Below are positions 25,163 through 32,534 of a DNA stretch of 64,000 nucleotides, piece by piece. The notes under the pieces were generated by a model that was given only the letters and a program-made list of their open reading frames with translations, was not told the origin of the DNA and ran no database searches. The stretch lies in contig NZ_JAETXX010000002.1 of assembly GCF_021764745.1 (NCBI RefSeq), forward strand, positions 186,001-250,000. Reading direction: 5' to 3'. Position 1 is the stretch's first letter. Every line of letters starts with the position of its first letter. The DNA comes from Joostella atrarenae. GTDB lineage: Bacteria; Bacteroidota; Bacteroidia; Flavobacteriales; Flavobacteriaceae. Made by a program: the position numbers and the translations under genes.

Positions 25163-26499
25163 GTGGACCCAAAGTAGTACGGATTGTAACGCCAGAAGAG
25201 CGAGAAATAATCAAAGCCCGATGGTTGACTAGATTGCAACATAACATTGAAAATCTGAAGGAGTATGCCAAGAAAAGTGATGTACTTAATGACGAACTGA
25301 TGCGTGGTTTAGAAGGAACCTTGTCACATTACCAAGCAATTTCGGCAGACGAATACGAAAAGATTGAACGTGAAGTTCCAAATCAAATTAAGTATTTGAA
25401 AGCTGAAAAAGCCAAATTGGTAAAGAAAGTTACCAAAGAGAAAACCTCTACATGGGATCATTATCGAAAACTAAAAAGTACACTTCATGAGTTGCAAAAA
25501 CTAATGCAAGAAAGAAATGTTTCATTTGAAGCCATTGAAGAGCCCAAGTTGCTAACCAAAAAGAGTATATCGCATTTTGGGGAGCAAGTAGATGCTATGT
25601 ACGATCTGTTGAAGGCAGATTTGAATCTACAAGGAAGTTTGACTACAGAGCAAAAGGAAATTCAAAAACGGCTATCAGCTGGGGATTCTTTATTGTTAGT
25701 GGAAGTTTGGAGTAAAGATATTCCCAAAGAATTAAACCGACAGCAGAAGTTTGAACAAACCTTAAGAGATTTATATATAGACGATGTTTCTGAAGATAAG
25801 ATCCAAGAGTTTATACACAAAGTGAATCAACTAAATCAAAGTGATATACACTACATAATACAGCTAGACTCTTTAATTCTAGAAGCTGCAACTTTCCACA
25901 AAGAACAATTGGAACTAAGAACTGCCAAACAAGAATTAAGGGAAGCCTTACAGCTGCTAAAAGGATTAAATCAAGAATTAACAATAATCATAAAATGGGA
26001 ATCGTTAATAACCACTAATAACACTAAAAAGATTCATAGAGTAACTCAAAGAGCTAAACAATTGTACGAAGAAATCTCAGAGACTATCATTGTAGAAACT
26101 CGTCGAGCAGCGATTGAGAAAGCATTAACTAAAGTAGGATACGAAGTTAACGATAACATGGAAACTGCTTGGGTAGACAACGGTCGATTGGTAGTAAAAA
26201 AAGCTAAAAACTCTTTGTATGGAGTGGAGTTTATGAGTCCAAAGAACTTGTCGAGAATTCAGGCACGAGTAGTAGCTGACGAAAATCGATCTCAAGAGAG
26301 AAGTCATAGATTGGACAAACATCAAGAAGAGATTTGGTGCGATGATTTTACCGAGATTCGAGAGATTTTAGAAAAGGAAGACTTATCTATTCGCATTGAA
26401 AAAGCAAATGCGGTTGGAGCTATTCCCATCAAGGAAGTTAAATTAGAGAGCAGGTTTACGAGAAATATCCAATCCGTCAAAAAGAAAAAAACTCTATAA
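25159..26499 (+). CDS. Coiled-coil protein with MSGPKVV N-terminus (operon gene D)
   Basis: A 446-residue, highly charged protein dominated by predicted coiled coil (about 20-120, 170-330), with no membrane segment or signal peptide. It begins MSGPKVVRIVTPEEREII, a short N-terminal peptide I remember from other uncharacterised coiled-coil proteins; this is recollection, not a search. Residues about 330-380 form a possible small alpha/beta unit (ALTKVGYEVNDNMETAWVDNG). It ends in a Lys-rich tail. Its ATG overlaps the stop of the kinase-helicase gene (ATGA), so it is the coupled last gene of the operon and probably a structural or adaptor partner. Confidence 0.85.
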   Translation: MSGPKVVRIVTPEEREIIKARWLTRLQHNIENLKEYAKKSDVLNDELMRGLEGTLSHYQAISADEYEKIEREVPNQIKYLKAEKAKLVKKVTKEKTSTWDHYRKLKSTLHELQKLMQERNVSFEAIEEPKLLTKKSISHFGEQVDAMYDLLKADLNLQGSLTTEQKEIQKRLSAGDSLLLVEVWSKDIPKELNRQQKFEQTLRDLYIDDVSEDKIQEFIHKVNQLNQSDIHYIIQLDSLILEAATFHKEQLELRTAKQELREALQLLKGLNQELTIIIKWESLITTNNTKKIHRVTQRAKQLYEEISETIIVETRRAAIEKALTKVGYEVNDNMETAWVDNGRLVVKKAKNSLYGVEFMSPKNLSRIQARVVADENRSQERSHRLDKHQEEIWCDDFTEIREILEKEDLSIRIEKANAVGAIPIKEVKLESRFTRNIQSVKKKKTL

Positions 26500-26762
26500 A
26501 TAATGTCGAGATAAAAGGTTAAAGAGAAGAAGATGAATATCAATTTGGTTGTTTAGGATTACATTTTGAAAGTTTGAGGTTGGCATATCCGAAAAAATCG
26601 TAAGGCACTTAAAAAAAAGTGTGAAATCAGCGAGTGAATATCCATGTGGAGTAAGTAAAAATAGATTTTTTTAAGATCGAGTTTGCTAAACAAGATTCTA
26701 AGAATTTAAAATAGTGCATAATCTAACTCCAATGGGATACTTTAAAAAAGCTATTATAGCTC

Positions 26763-26872
26763 GGTGTTTAGGGTGTACTTTGCCAGATATGCACCATACA
26801 CAAAACGTTAGTAAACACTTTGTTCTTTAATCTTTTTTCTGATTATGGATCCTCGTAAATAGTTTCTAAATT
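26763..26872 (+). repeat. Imperfect hairpin and worn island repeat copy 5
   Basis: GTGTTTAGGGTGTA (26765-26778) pairs imperfectly with GCACCATACAC (26794-26804). This is followed by a repeat remnant TTCTTTAATC...TTTTTTCTGATTATGGATCCTCGTAAATAGTTTCT at 26823-26869 that lacks the TATATTTG box. The stretch 26500-26762 after gene D holds no gene that I can see. Confidence 0.55.
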
Positions 26873-26960
26873 TAACAAGATATGATAAACTTGAATATTT
26901 ATAAACTACTGATTTCCAAAATAAAATTTTGCGTTAGTCAGAATTAAAACAAACCGCTAC

Positions 26961-28616
26961 ATGACAAAAATTCTAACTACTATTTTACTTATCTCCTCTA
27001 TGATTTCATCTGGACAAGAGTTGAGTACAATAAGAGTTTCTGTTCCTAATAAAACAGACGAAGTTTTTATTGTCGGAAATCAAGAAAGTCTTGGAAATTG
27101 GCAACCGGAAAAAGTCAAAATGAACAAGACATCTGACTATGAAAGAGAAATATCCTTGAATTTAACTTTCCCAGCAGAGTTTAAATTTACACGTGGTAAC
27201 TGGAACAGTGAAGCTATTATTAAAAAGCTTTATGGGCAACCTAACTTCATCTTATCTGAAAGACCAAATAAAGCCAAAAGTTATAAAATTCAAGGATGGA
27301 GTGATAAAATTGATAGCTATTCGACTTTTAACACTTTTTTAATTCAAAGTTTGTATTCAGAAATACTAAATGCTGACCGAAAAATTTACATTGCATTACC
27401 CGAAAATTATTCTAAAAGCACTAATTATCCTGTTATATATATTACTGACGCACAAAACTTAAATAATTTCGAAATTGCTCAACAAACAATTAGACAGCAA
27501 TCAAAATTTAAAAATTTTCCAGAAACCATTATGGTTGGTATTTATCAGTCTGACAGAAATGCAGATTTTGGTCTGAATAAAGTAACACTATACAACGAAA
27601 AGTTTCAAAATTTTATTTTTAACGAGTTAATTCCTTTTATAGATAAAACATACTCAACAAGTGATTATAAAGCAATTATTGGACATTCAAATGGTTCTGA
27701 ATATAACCATTATTTAATGTTTGCTGATAACAATCCATTTAATGCTTTTGTAAATATTAGCGAAGAGATTAATGCATTGTTTCCTTATATGGACCAAAGT
27801 TGGTTTCACAAAAGTAAGGACAAATACCAAAGTTTCTTCGAGCATTATTCAGGTAAACAAATTGACTTATTTATTGCGAGCGGAAAATATGACTTTTGGC
27901 ACAGACTAAAGGCTGGAAAGGTTATAGATAGTCTTTACAAAGCTTACCCAAACACCAAGATTAACTTTAAGCACAAATTATTTTCAGCCGAACATAATAG
28001 CCTTGTCGGTCAATCAATGTTTGATGCTTTGCAGTTTATTTTTAATGACTTCAAGAATTTTGAAACTTTTGAAACAGATTTAAAAAGCACAAAGAGTTTC
28101 AAACAAGCAAAAAGTATTTTTTTAGAGAACTCAAAGCGATATGGAAATTATGAAATGTCCATAGAAGATGAAGATATAATCCAAACGATTGTTTTTAATA
28201 CGAAAAACTTTGAACTTTTTCAACAATGGAATGTTAGCGAGAATGTGAACAATCAACTATACTCAAACTTGATTTTAGGAAGTATTTTAACAGACATTGA
28301 CCCTGAAAAAGCTTCGCAATATTATGAAAAAGCAATAGAGGAAAGAGATAAAGAAATTTCCAATTTCCTACAATCTATTATTTACAACGAAGTACAAGTT
28401 TTAAATCGACCTAAAGAAGCAATTACAAAACTTGACAAAATCCTTGAAATTAACCATGTAAATAAATTAGCAATAAACTATTTTATTTCAAAAACGAGTA
28501 TTGAAAATGGTATAGAACTCTCGAAAGGGAAAAAGGCACTTAATTATTGTGAAATGAATTATGTTGAGAACAGATATTTTACAAAAAATGATTTAAAAAG
28601 ATTAATGCTCAAATAA
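26961..28616 (+). CDS. Secreted esterase with N-terminal CBM20-like domain
   Basis: A 551-residue exported protein with a signal peptide at about 1-18 (MTKILTTILLISSMISSG). Residues 20-105 resemble a starch-binding CBM20 fold (VFIVGNQESLGNWQPEKVKMNK). An alpha/beta hydrolase of the IroE/esterase-D type spans about 110-360: nucleophile S243 in GHSNG, then a likely His in the AEHNSLVG block. The C-terminal 190 residues are helical and TPR-like (ASQYYEKAIEERDKE). Related family members hydrolyse ester-linked siderophores or sugar esters; the substrate is not shown here. It is a single-gene cassette ending in repeat copy 6. Confidence 0.87.
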   Translation: MTKILTTILLISSMISSGQELSTIRVSVPNKTDEVFIVGNQESLGNWQPEKVKMNKTSDYEREISLNLTFPAEFKFTRGNWNSEAIIKKLYGQPNFILSERPNKAKSYKIQGWSDKIDSYSTFNTFLIQSLYSEILNADRKIYIALPENYSKSTNYPVIYITDAQNLNNFEIAQQTIRQQSKFKNFPETIMVGIYQSDRNADFGLNKVTLYNEKFQNFIFNELIPFIDKTYSTSDYKAIIGHSNGSEYNHYLMFADNNPFNAFVNISEEINALFPYMDQSWFHKSKDKYQSFFEHYSGKQIDLFIASGKYDFWHRLKAGKVIDSLYKAYPNTKINFKHKLFSAEHNSLVGQSMFDALQFIFNDFKNFETFETDLKSTKSFKQAKSIFLENSKRYGNYEMSIEDEDIIQTIVFNTKNFELFQQWNVSENVNNQLYSNLILGSILTDIDPEKASQYYEKAIEERDKEISNFLQSIIYNEVQVLNRPKEAITKLDKILEINHVNKLAINYFISKTSIENGIELSKGKKALNYCEMNYVENRYFTKNDLKRLMLK

Positions 28617-28621
28617 TTAGG

Positions 28622-28854
28622 CATAACAATGGCTCCTATGAAAAGCACTAGTCCAGTTTTTTTAAAGTTAATATTTAGTATTGTAAAGTTGTAAAACTGC
28701 AAAGTCGCGAATCTGCAAATTTGCAGAAGGCATTTCTTTTATCTTCACTCTTTAGTCTCTTCTCTTTTTTTCTGATTACGGATTCCTGTAAAAAGTTTCT
28801 TAATTGAATTGCTATATTTGAAGGAGAAATAAACGTGAGTGCGTTTGTCTAGAA
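28622..28854 (+). repeat. Island repeat copy 6 (attC-like, promoter-bearing)
   Basis: Best-preserved copy. Left arm CATAACAATGG...AAAAGCACTAGTCC; right arm GTGAGTGCGTTTG...GAAGTTGT. The complement of the right arm shares ACAA and an AAA(C)GCACT block with the left arm. In between are the palindrome TCTGCAAATTTGCAGA, GATTACGGATTCCTGTAA (dyad with one change) and TATATTTG (28813-28820), which points at the lipoprotein gene starting at 28867. Confidence 0.88.
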
Positions 28855-28866
28855 GTTGTAAAGCAT

Positions 28867-29358
28867 TTGAAAAAAAGACTCCAAATAATATTATTTTTTA
28901 TGATTTGTGTTAGCTGCTCAAATGCTAACAAACAGAAAGGGGTAATAACACAAACCAGGTTCCTTTGTGGATTTTCAAATGATTCTTTGAAAATTAGAAC
29001 TGAATATAAACTGATTAAGGTCTCATCTGACTCAATGATCAAGTATGATTATGTGAGTTACACTGATTCTTCTAAAAATTTTAGTTTAGAATTTAAAAAG
29101 TATAAAAATCAATTATTGATTCATCATACTGGTTATAAAAAAAAGGAACTTAATCGATTTATAAATCAAAGAATCTCAATGGATAATTTTGACGTTTATA
29201 CTTTTATTGAACCTGAAATTGATGGTATGTCGCCTATCCTATTCAATTCAAGTTATGGAATTCTAGCAATTGGGAATCCATTAGGACCAGCGGCAATTTT
29301 TATTGAGAGAAAACAGGATTTTGAATTGAGCACCGAAATTTTAGACAAACTGTATTAA
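28867..29358 (+). CDS. Small lipoprotein of unknown function, cassette gene
   Basis: A 163-residue protein starting at TTG 28867, only 12 bases inside the cassette. Residues 1-17 form a lipoprotein signal (LKKRLQIILFFMICVSC, lipid Cys at 17), so it should be anchored to a membrane. The mature part has no family I recognise; it contains GYKKKELNRF and a Gly/Pro-rich segment (GILAIGNPLGPAAIF). The cassette edges are perfect partners: GTTGTAAAGC (28855-28864) before the gene and GCTTTACAAC (29366-29375) after it. Confidence 0.78.
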   Translation: MKKRLQIILFFMICVSCSNANKQKGVITQTRFLCGFSNDSLKIRTEYKLIKVSSDSMIKYDYVSYTDSSKNFSLEFKKYKNQLLIHHTGYKKKELNRFINQRISMDNFDVYTFIEPEIDGMSPILFNSSYGILAIGNPLGPAAIFIERKQDFELSTEILDKLY

Positions 29359-29365
29359 TAAAAAC

Positions 29366-29586
29366 GCTTTACAACAATGTATCCTATGAAAAGTACTAGT
29401 CCAGTTTTTCAAAGTTAATATTTAGCATTGTAAAGTTGTAAAACTGCAAATTCGCTAATCTGTAAATTTGCAGAAAGCATTTCTTTAATCTCTTCTCTTT
29501 TTTCTGAGTACGGATTTCGGTAAATAATTTCTTAATTGAATTGCTATATTTGAAAGAGAAATGGACGCGAGTGCGTTTATCTAGAG
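29366..29586 (+). repeat. Island repeat copy 7 (attC-like, promoter-bearing)
   Basis: Starts GCTTTACAACAATGTATCC with AAAAGTACTAGTCC. Contains a changed palindrome (CTGTAAATTTGCAG), GAGTACGGATTTCGGTAA and TATATTTG (29545-29552), and ends GAGTGCGTTTATCTAGAG. The following GTTGTGCATT (29587-29596) belongs to the next cassette. Confidence 0.85.
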
Positions 29587-29615
29587 GTTGTGCATTATTT
29601 GACAAAATAAACTGA

Positions 29616-30056
29616 ATGAAAGAATCTGATTTAAAAATTTTACAGAAGTCGCTCAAAATGATAGCGTATTTTCCAGAACGAGTGGACACGGTTAATTCCG
29701 CGAATGAATTTATAAATATTCATAATCGTAATCTAAAAATGCTAACAGACTTGGGAATTGAAAGGAAATCTACATTCATAAAAAAAAGGATTGAGGAATA
29801 TCCAACTATAAATACAACAGAAATTGAATATTATATTACTAAGCAAAAAAAGGAAAGAAGTCTTTTAAGTGTTGTTGGTGGAATCGTAATTGATTTTGTC
29901 TACGATGTTATCAAAAATAAAGGAACAACTTTGCCTCAAATAAAAAGGAAATTAAATGAAAGCAAAAGCCTTAACGAAAAAATACAAAAAGTAATTGAGG
30001 ATCCGATTTATGAGGAATTATATGAAAAAACAATGCACAACAATGTATCCTATTAA
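29616..30056 (+). CDS. Unknown 146-residue helical protein, cassette gene
   Basis: A soluble, Lys/Glu-rich protein with one moderately hydrophobic segment (about 89-103, SVVGGIVIDFVYDVI). No family recognised. Its last residues (TMHNNVSY) are encoded by the start of the next repeat, so cassette joining decides its C-terminus. The cassette edges pair perfectly over 10 bases: GTTGTGCATT (29587-29596) upstream and AATGCACAAC (30032-30041) inside the 3' end of the gene. Confidence 0.72.
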   Translation: MKESDLKILQKSLKMIAYFPERVDTVNSANEFINIHNRNLKMLTDLGIERKSTFIKKRIEEYPTINTTEIEYYITKQKKERSLLSVVGGIVIDFVYDVIKNKGTTLPQIKRKLNESKSLNEKIQKVIEDPIYEELYEKTMHNNVSY

Positions 30057-30259
30057 AAGCACTAGCTCAGTTTTTCAAAGTTAATATTTAGCATTGTAAA
30101 GTTGTAAAACTGCAAAGTCGCGAATCTGCAAATTTGCAGAAGGCATTTCTTTAATCTTTACTCTTTATTCTTTTTTCTGATTATGGATCCTCGTAAATAG
30201 TTTCTTAATTGAATTGTTATATTTGAAGGAGAAATAAGCGTGAGTGCGTTTGTTTTTGA
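30032..30259 (+). repeat. Island repeat copy 8 (attC-like, promoter-bearing)
   Basis: Starts AATGCACAACAATGTATCC and keeps AAAAGCACTAG, TCTGCAAATTTGCAGA (30125-30140), GATTATGGATCCTCGTAA in place of the dyad, TATATTTG (30218-30225) and GTGAGTGCGTTTGTTTTTGA. It is the last copy in the window. The right-hand end of the island (30983-31064) shows only faint traces (GAATTCACAAATTAGCAAAC). Confidence 0.85.
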
Positions 30260-30299
30260 GTTGTTGTATTTTTTAATCAACCATATTAAAATGAATTGA

Positions 30300-30860
30300 A
30301 GTCTAATTGTTTTACTCATAATTTTTTTTGCACTCATAAGCTGTAATAATTCTGAAAAGACTATTGATAAACTAGAGATTGCTAAAAGATATTTCATTGC
30401 GCTTGACGAGTCGAGTAGTTCTAAAATGGAAGATTTATTATCAGATAGTATAACAACAGCTATTCCTAAGTACGAATATGAAATAAAGTATTCTAAAAAT
30501 GATTATGTTAATAATTGGCTAAAATGGGATTCAGTTTTCGAACCATCTTATGAAGTGCTTGAAATGAATTTGGAAAATGGAAATGTAAAAGCTAGAGTTT
30601 CAAAAGCAGACATAAGAATTAACTTTTTAATGCAAAAACCTTTTTTAACAAATGAAATTTTGAGGTTTCAAAGCGGGAAAATAGTATTGGTAGAAACAGA
30701 GTACTTAAACTTTGACAATGAAACTTGGGGAGAAAATAGAAGTGAACTTCTAGAATGGATTACTGAAAACCATCCTGAATTAAAAGGCTTTATCGATGAC
30801 CAAACAGAGGCTGGAGGAGTGAAATTTTTAGAAGCAATTAAACTTTATGAAGATAAGTAA
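30300..30860 (+). CDS. Small lipoprotein of unknown function with a damaged or unusual start
   Basis: An ATG at 30426 would give 144 residues, but the same frame is open back to 30300 and encodes an obvious lipoprotein signal (SLIVLLIIFFALISC, Cys codon 30342-30344) continuing into NNSEKTIDKLEIAKRYFIAL. The only upstream ATG (30291) is followed by AAT TGA, a stop at codon 3. The native start is therefore lost by mutation, or is a rare codon, or the sequence has an error. The mature protein is acidic, with no recognised family. It lies downstream of repeat copy 8, whose TATATTTG box would drive it. Confidence 0.65.
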   Translation, partial: SLIVLLIIFFALISCNNSEKTIDKLEIAKRYFIALDESSSSKMEDLLSDSITTAIPKYEYEIKYSKNDYVNNWLKWDSVFEPSYEVLEMNLENGNVKARVSKADIRINFLMQKPFLTNEILRFQSGKIVLVETEYLNFDNETWGENRSELLEWITENHPELKGFIDDQTEAGGVKFLEAIKLYEDK

Positions 30861-30877
30861 AAAATATTCGTTATTTA

Positions 30878-30982
30878 ATGATAACTAAAGAGTCCAAGGA
30901 TTGGATAGATTTACAAAATGAAGTGAATTTAATCCTAAATGATACCAGACAAAACCCACCAAAAATTAGAAGGATTAAATAG
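30878..30982 (+). CDS. Possible 34-residue ORF or gene fragment
   Basis: An ATG at 30878 opens a short frame (MITKESKDWIDLQNEV..., ending RRIK) to TAG at 30982, directly after the cassette lipoprotein. Composition is coding-like, but no start signal or family supports it. It may be the 3' piece of a lost gene at the island edge. Confidence 0.25.
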   Translation: MITKESKDWIDLQNEVNLILNDTRQNPPKIRRIK

Positions 30983-31064
30983 GGTTTACTATCAAGGTTG
31001 TATTTAATTGTTTGAATATAGACTCTGGTAGTTCTTTAGCATGGTAAATTCGAGAATTCACAAA

Positions 31065-31529
31065 TTAGCAAACAGTATCTTCAAACCTCAATTCCATATA
31101 GGGGAGGAGTCTTTCATTAATCTTACTTTCAATGTATTTAGTGGTTTTAAATCCAGATTTTATATAGAAAGGCTCGGCATTTGGATCTGCTGTTAAAAAC
31201 ACACGGGAGTAGTTTAATGATTTCACTCTTTCTAGAAAATGATTCATAAGTAAATGCCCATATCCTTTACCGATACAACTTTCAGAAATAAAGAAATAAT
31301 CTAATTCTATGTTGTTGTTATCTCTAATTAAATAAGCATAAAAACCAAGAATAGTCCCTTTCTTTATAAGTTTATATACACTATTCTTTTTGAGATAATC
31401 GGAAGTAATGGTTAACTCATCTTTCCATGATTCTATTTGTGCATGAGAATAACCCCAATAAGATTTTGATTGAATAGTTAACTCCGTAAGTTCCTTATTA
31501 TCATCACTTGAAGCAATAATTATTTCCAT
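31065..31529 (-). CDS. GNAT-family N-acetyltransferase
   Basis: A 154-residue protein with the GNAT acetyl-CoA signature E-S-C-I-G-K-G-Y-G-H-L-L-M (about residues 82-94), preceded by the IELDYFFIS strand and followed by VFLTADPNAEPFYIKSGF, the usual C-terminal part. Substrate unknown. It is the first gene after the accessory island and lies 15 bases from the Gfo/Idh gene on the same strand. Confidence 0.9.
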   Translation of the reverse strand: MEIIIASSDDNKELTELTIQSKSYWGYSHAQIESWKDELTITSDYLKKNSVYKLIKKGTILGFYAYLIRDNNNIELDYFFISESCIGKGYGHLLMNHFLERVKSLNYSRVFLTADPNAEPFYIKSGFKTTKYIESKINERLLPYMELRFEDTVC

Positions 31530-31544
31530 TTAAAACATCAAATA

Positions 31545-32534
31545 TTACTCGTAATAATTCAGTCCAATAATCTCTTTTACTTTATCCATGGTCTCCATCA
31601 GTTGGTGACTGAACTTATGTGTCATAATAGGACTTTCAGTTTCTCCGTTTCTTAGTAACTCATTAAAATGTGCTGCTTCATAATTATACCCTTCCGTAGT
31701 AACATCGAAATCTTTTGTAGTTTCTTTGCCTTCAGCATCTGTAAAAGTAACTTTTGTAGGTTTATGGAATTTAGTGTGGAGTTTTATAGTTCCTTTTTCG
31801 CATTTAATAATAGCTTCTGTTGGCGTTTCTTCTAAAAGTGTAGAACGTAGATTTGCTTTTACACCGTTTTCATAAGAGAAAACCATATGGCAAGAAGAAT
31901 CGGCTCCAGTTTCGAAGAAAGTAGCATTTGCTTGAATCTCTTCTGGAACTCCCAATATTGAAAGTGCCGCAAAAATAGGGTATATTCCAATGTCTAATAA
32001 ACTACCGCCTCCCAATTGCTTATCAAATAGGCGAGAGGTGGCATTAAAAGTTGGATGAAACCCGAAGTCGGCATCAAGGCTAATTACCTTTCCGTAGCTT
32101 CCCTTTTTAATAAAATCTAACACAAGTGTATAATGCGGTAAAAAATATGTCCACAAAGCCTCCATAAGAAGCACATCTTCCTTTTTCGCAATTTGTAACA
32201 TTACATCAACATCTGCACTATTTAAGGCGAGTGGTTTTTCGCAAAGCACCGCTTTTTTATTTAGCATACAATCTATAGCATACGTTTTATGGAATGTATG
32301 CGGAGTAGCGATATAAATGGCATCTACATTAGGGTCTGTCATCAATTCCATATAATTACCATAGGCAACAGCAGCTCCATATTTATCTTTAAAATCTGTT
32401 GCTTTCTCCAAAGAACGCGATGCAATTGCATATAACTCTGCATCTTTTAAAGTGAGTAAATCTTTTACAAACTTAGTAGCGATATGTCCAGGAGCAAGAA
32501 TCCCCCATTTTATTTTTTTATTTTGTGATTGCAT
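31545..32534 (-). CDS. Gfo/Idh/MocA-family NAD(P)-dependent oxidoreductase
   Basis: A 329-residue dehydrogenase of sugar or polyol derivatives. The N-terminal Rossmann fold has GILAPGHIATKFVKDL (about 11-26), and the family catalytic-region motif E-K-P-L-A is at about 98-102. The C-terminal substrate domain includes GGGSLLDIGIYP. It overlaps the symporter gene by 17 bases on the same strand, which suggests uptake and oxidation of one compound. Confidence 0.93.
   Translation of the reverse strand: MQSQNKKIKWGILAPGHIATKFVKDLLTLKDAELYAIASRSLEKATDFKDKYGAAVAYGNYMELMTDPNVDAIYIATPHTFHKTYAIDCMLNKKAVLCEKPLALNSADVDVMLQIAKKEDVLLMEALWTYFLPHYTLVLDFIKKGSYGKVISLDADFGFHPTFNATSRLFDKQLGGGSLLDIGIYPIFAALSILGVPEEIQANATFFETGADSSCHMVFSYENGVKANLRSTLLEETPTEAIIKCEKGTIKLHTKFHKPTKVTFTDAEGKETTKDFDVTTEGYNYEAAHFNELLRNGETESPIMTHKFSHQLMETMDKVKEIIGLNYYE

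Noticed and set aside
9759-30259. Insertion sequence or MITE family as the explanation of the repeats
   Set aside because: No transposase, no target-site duplications seen, and the gene-specific complementary flanks across each gene are not expected for MITEs.
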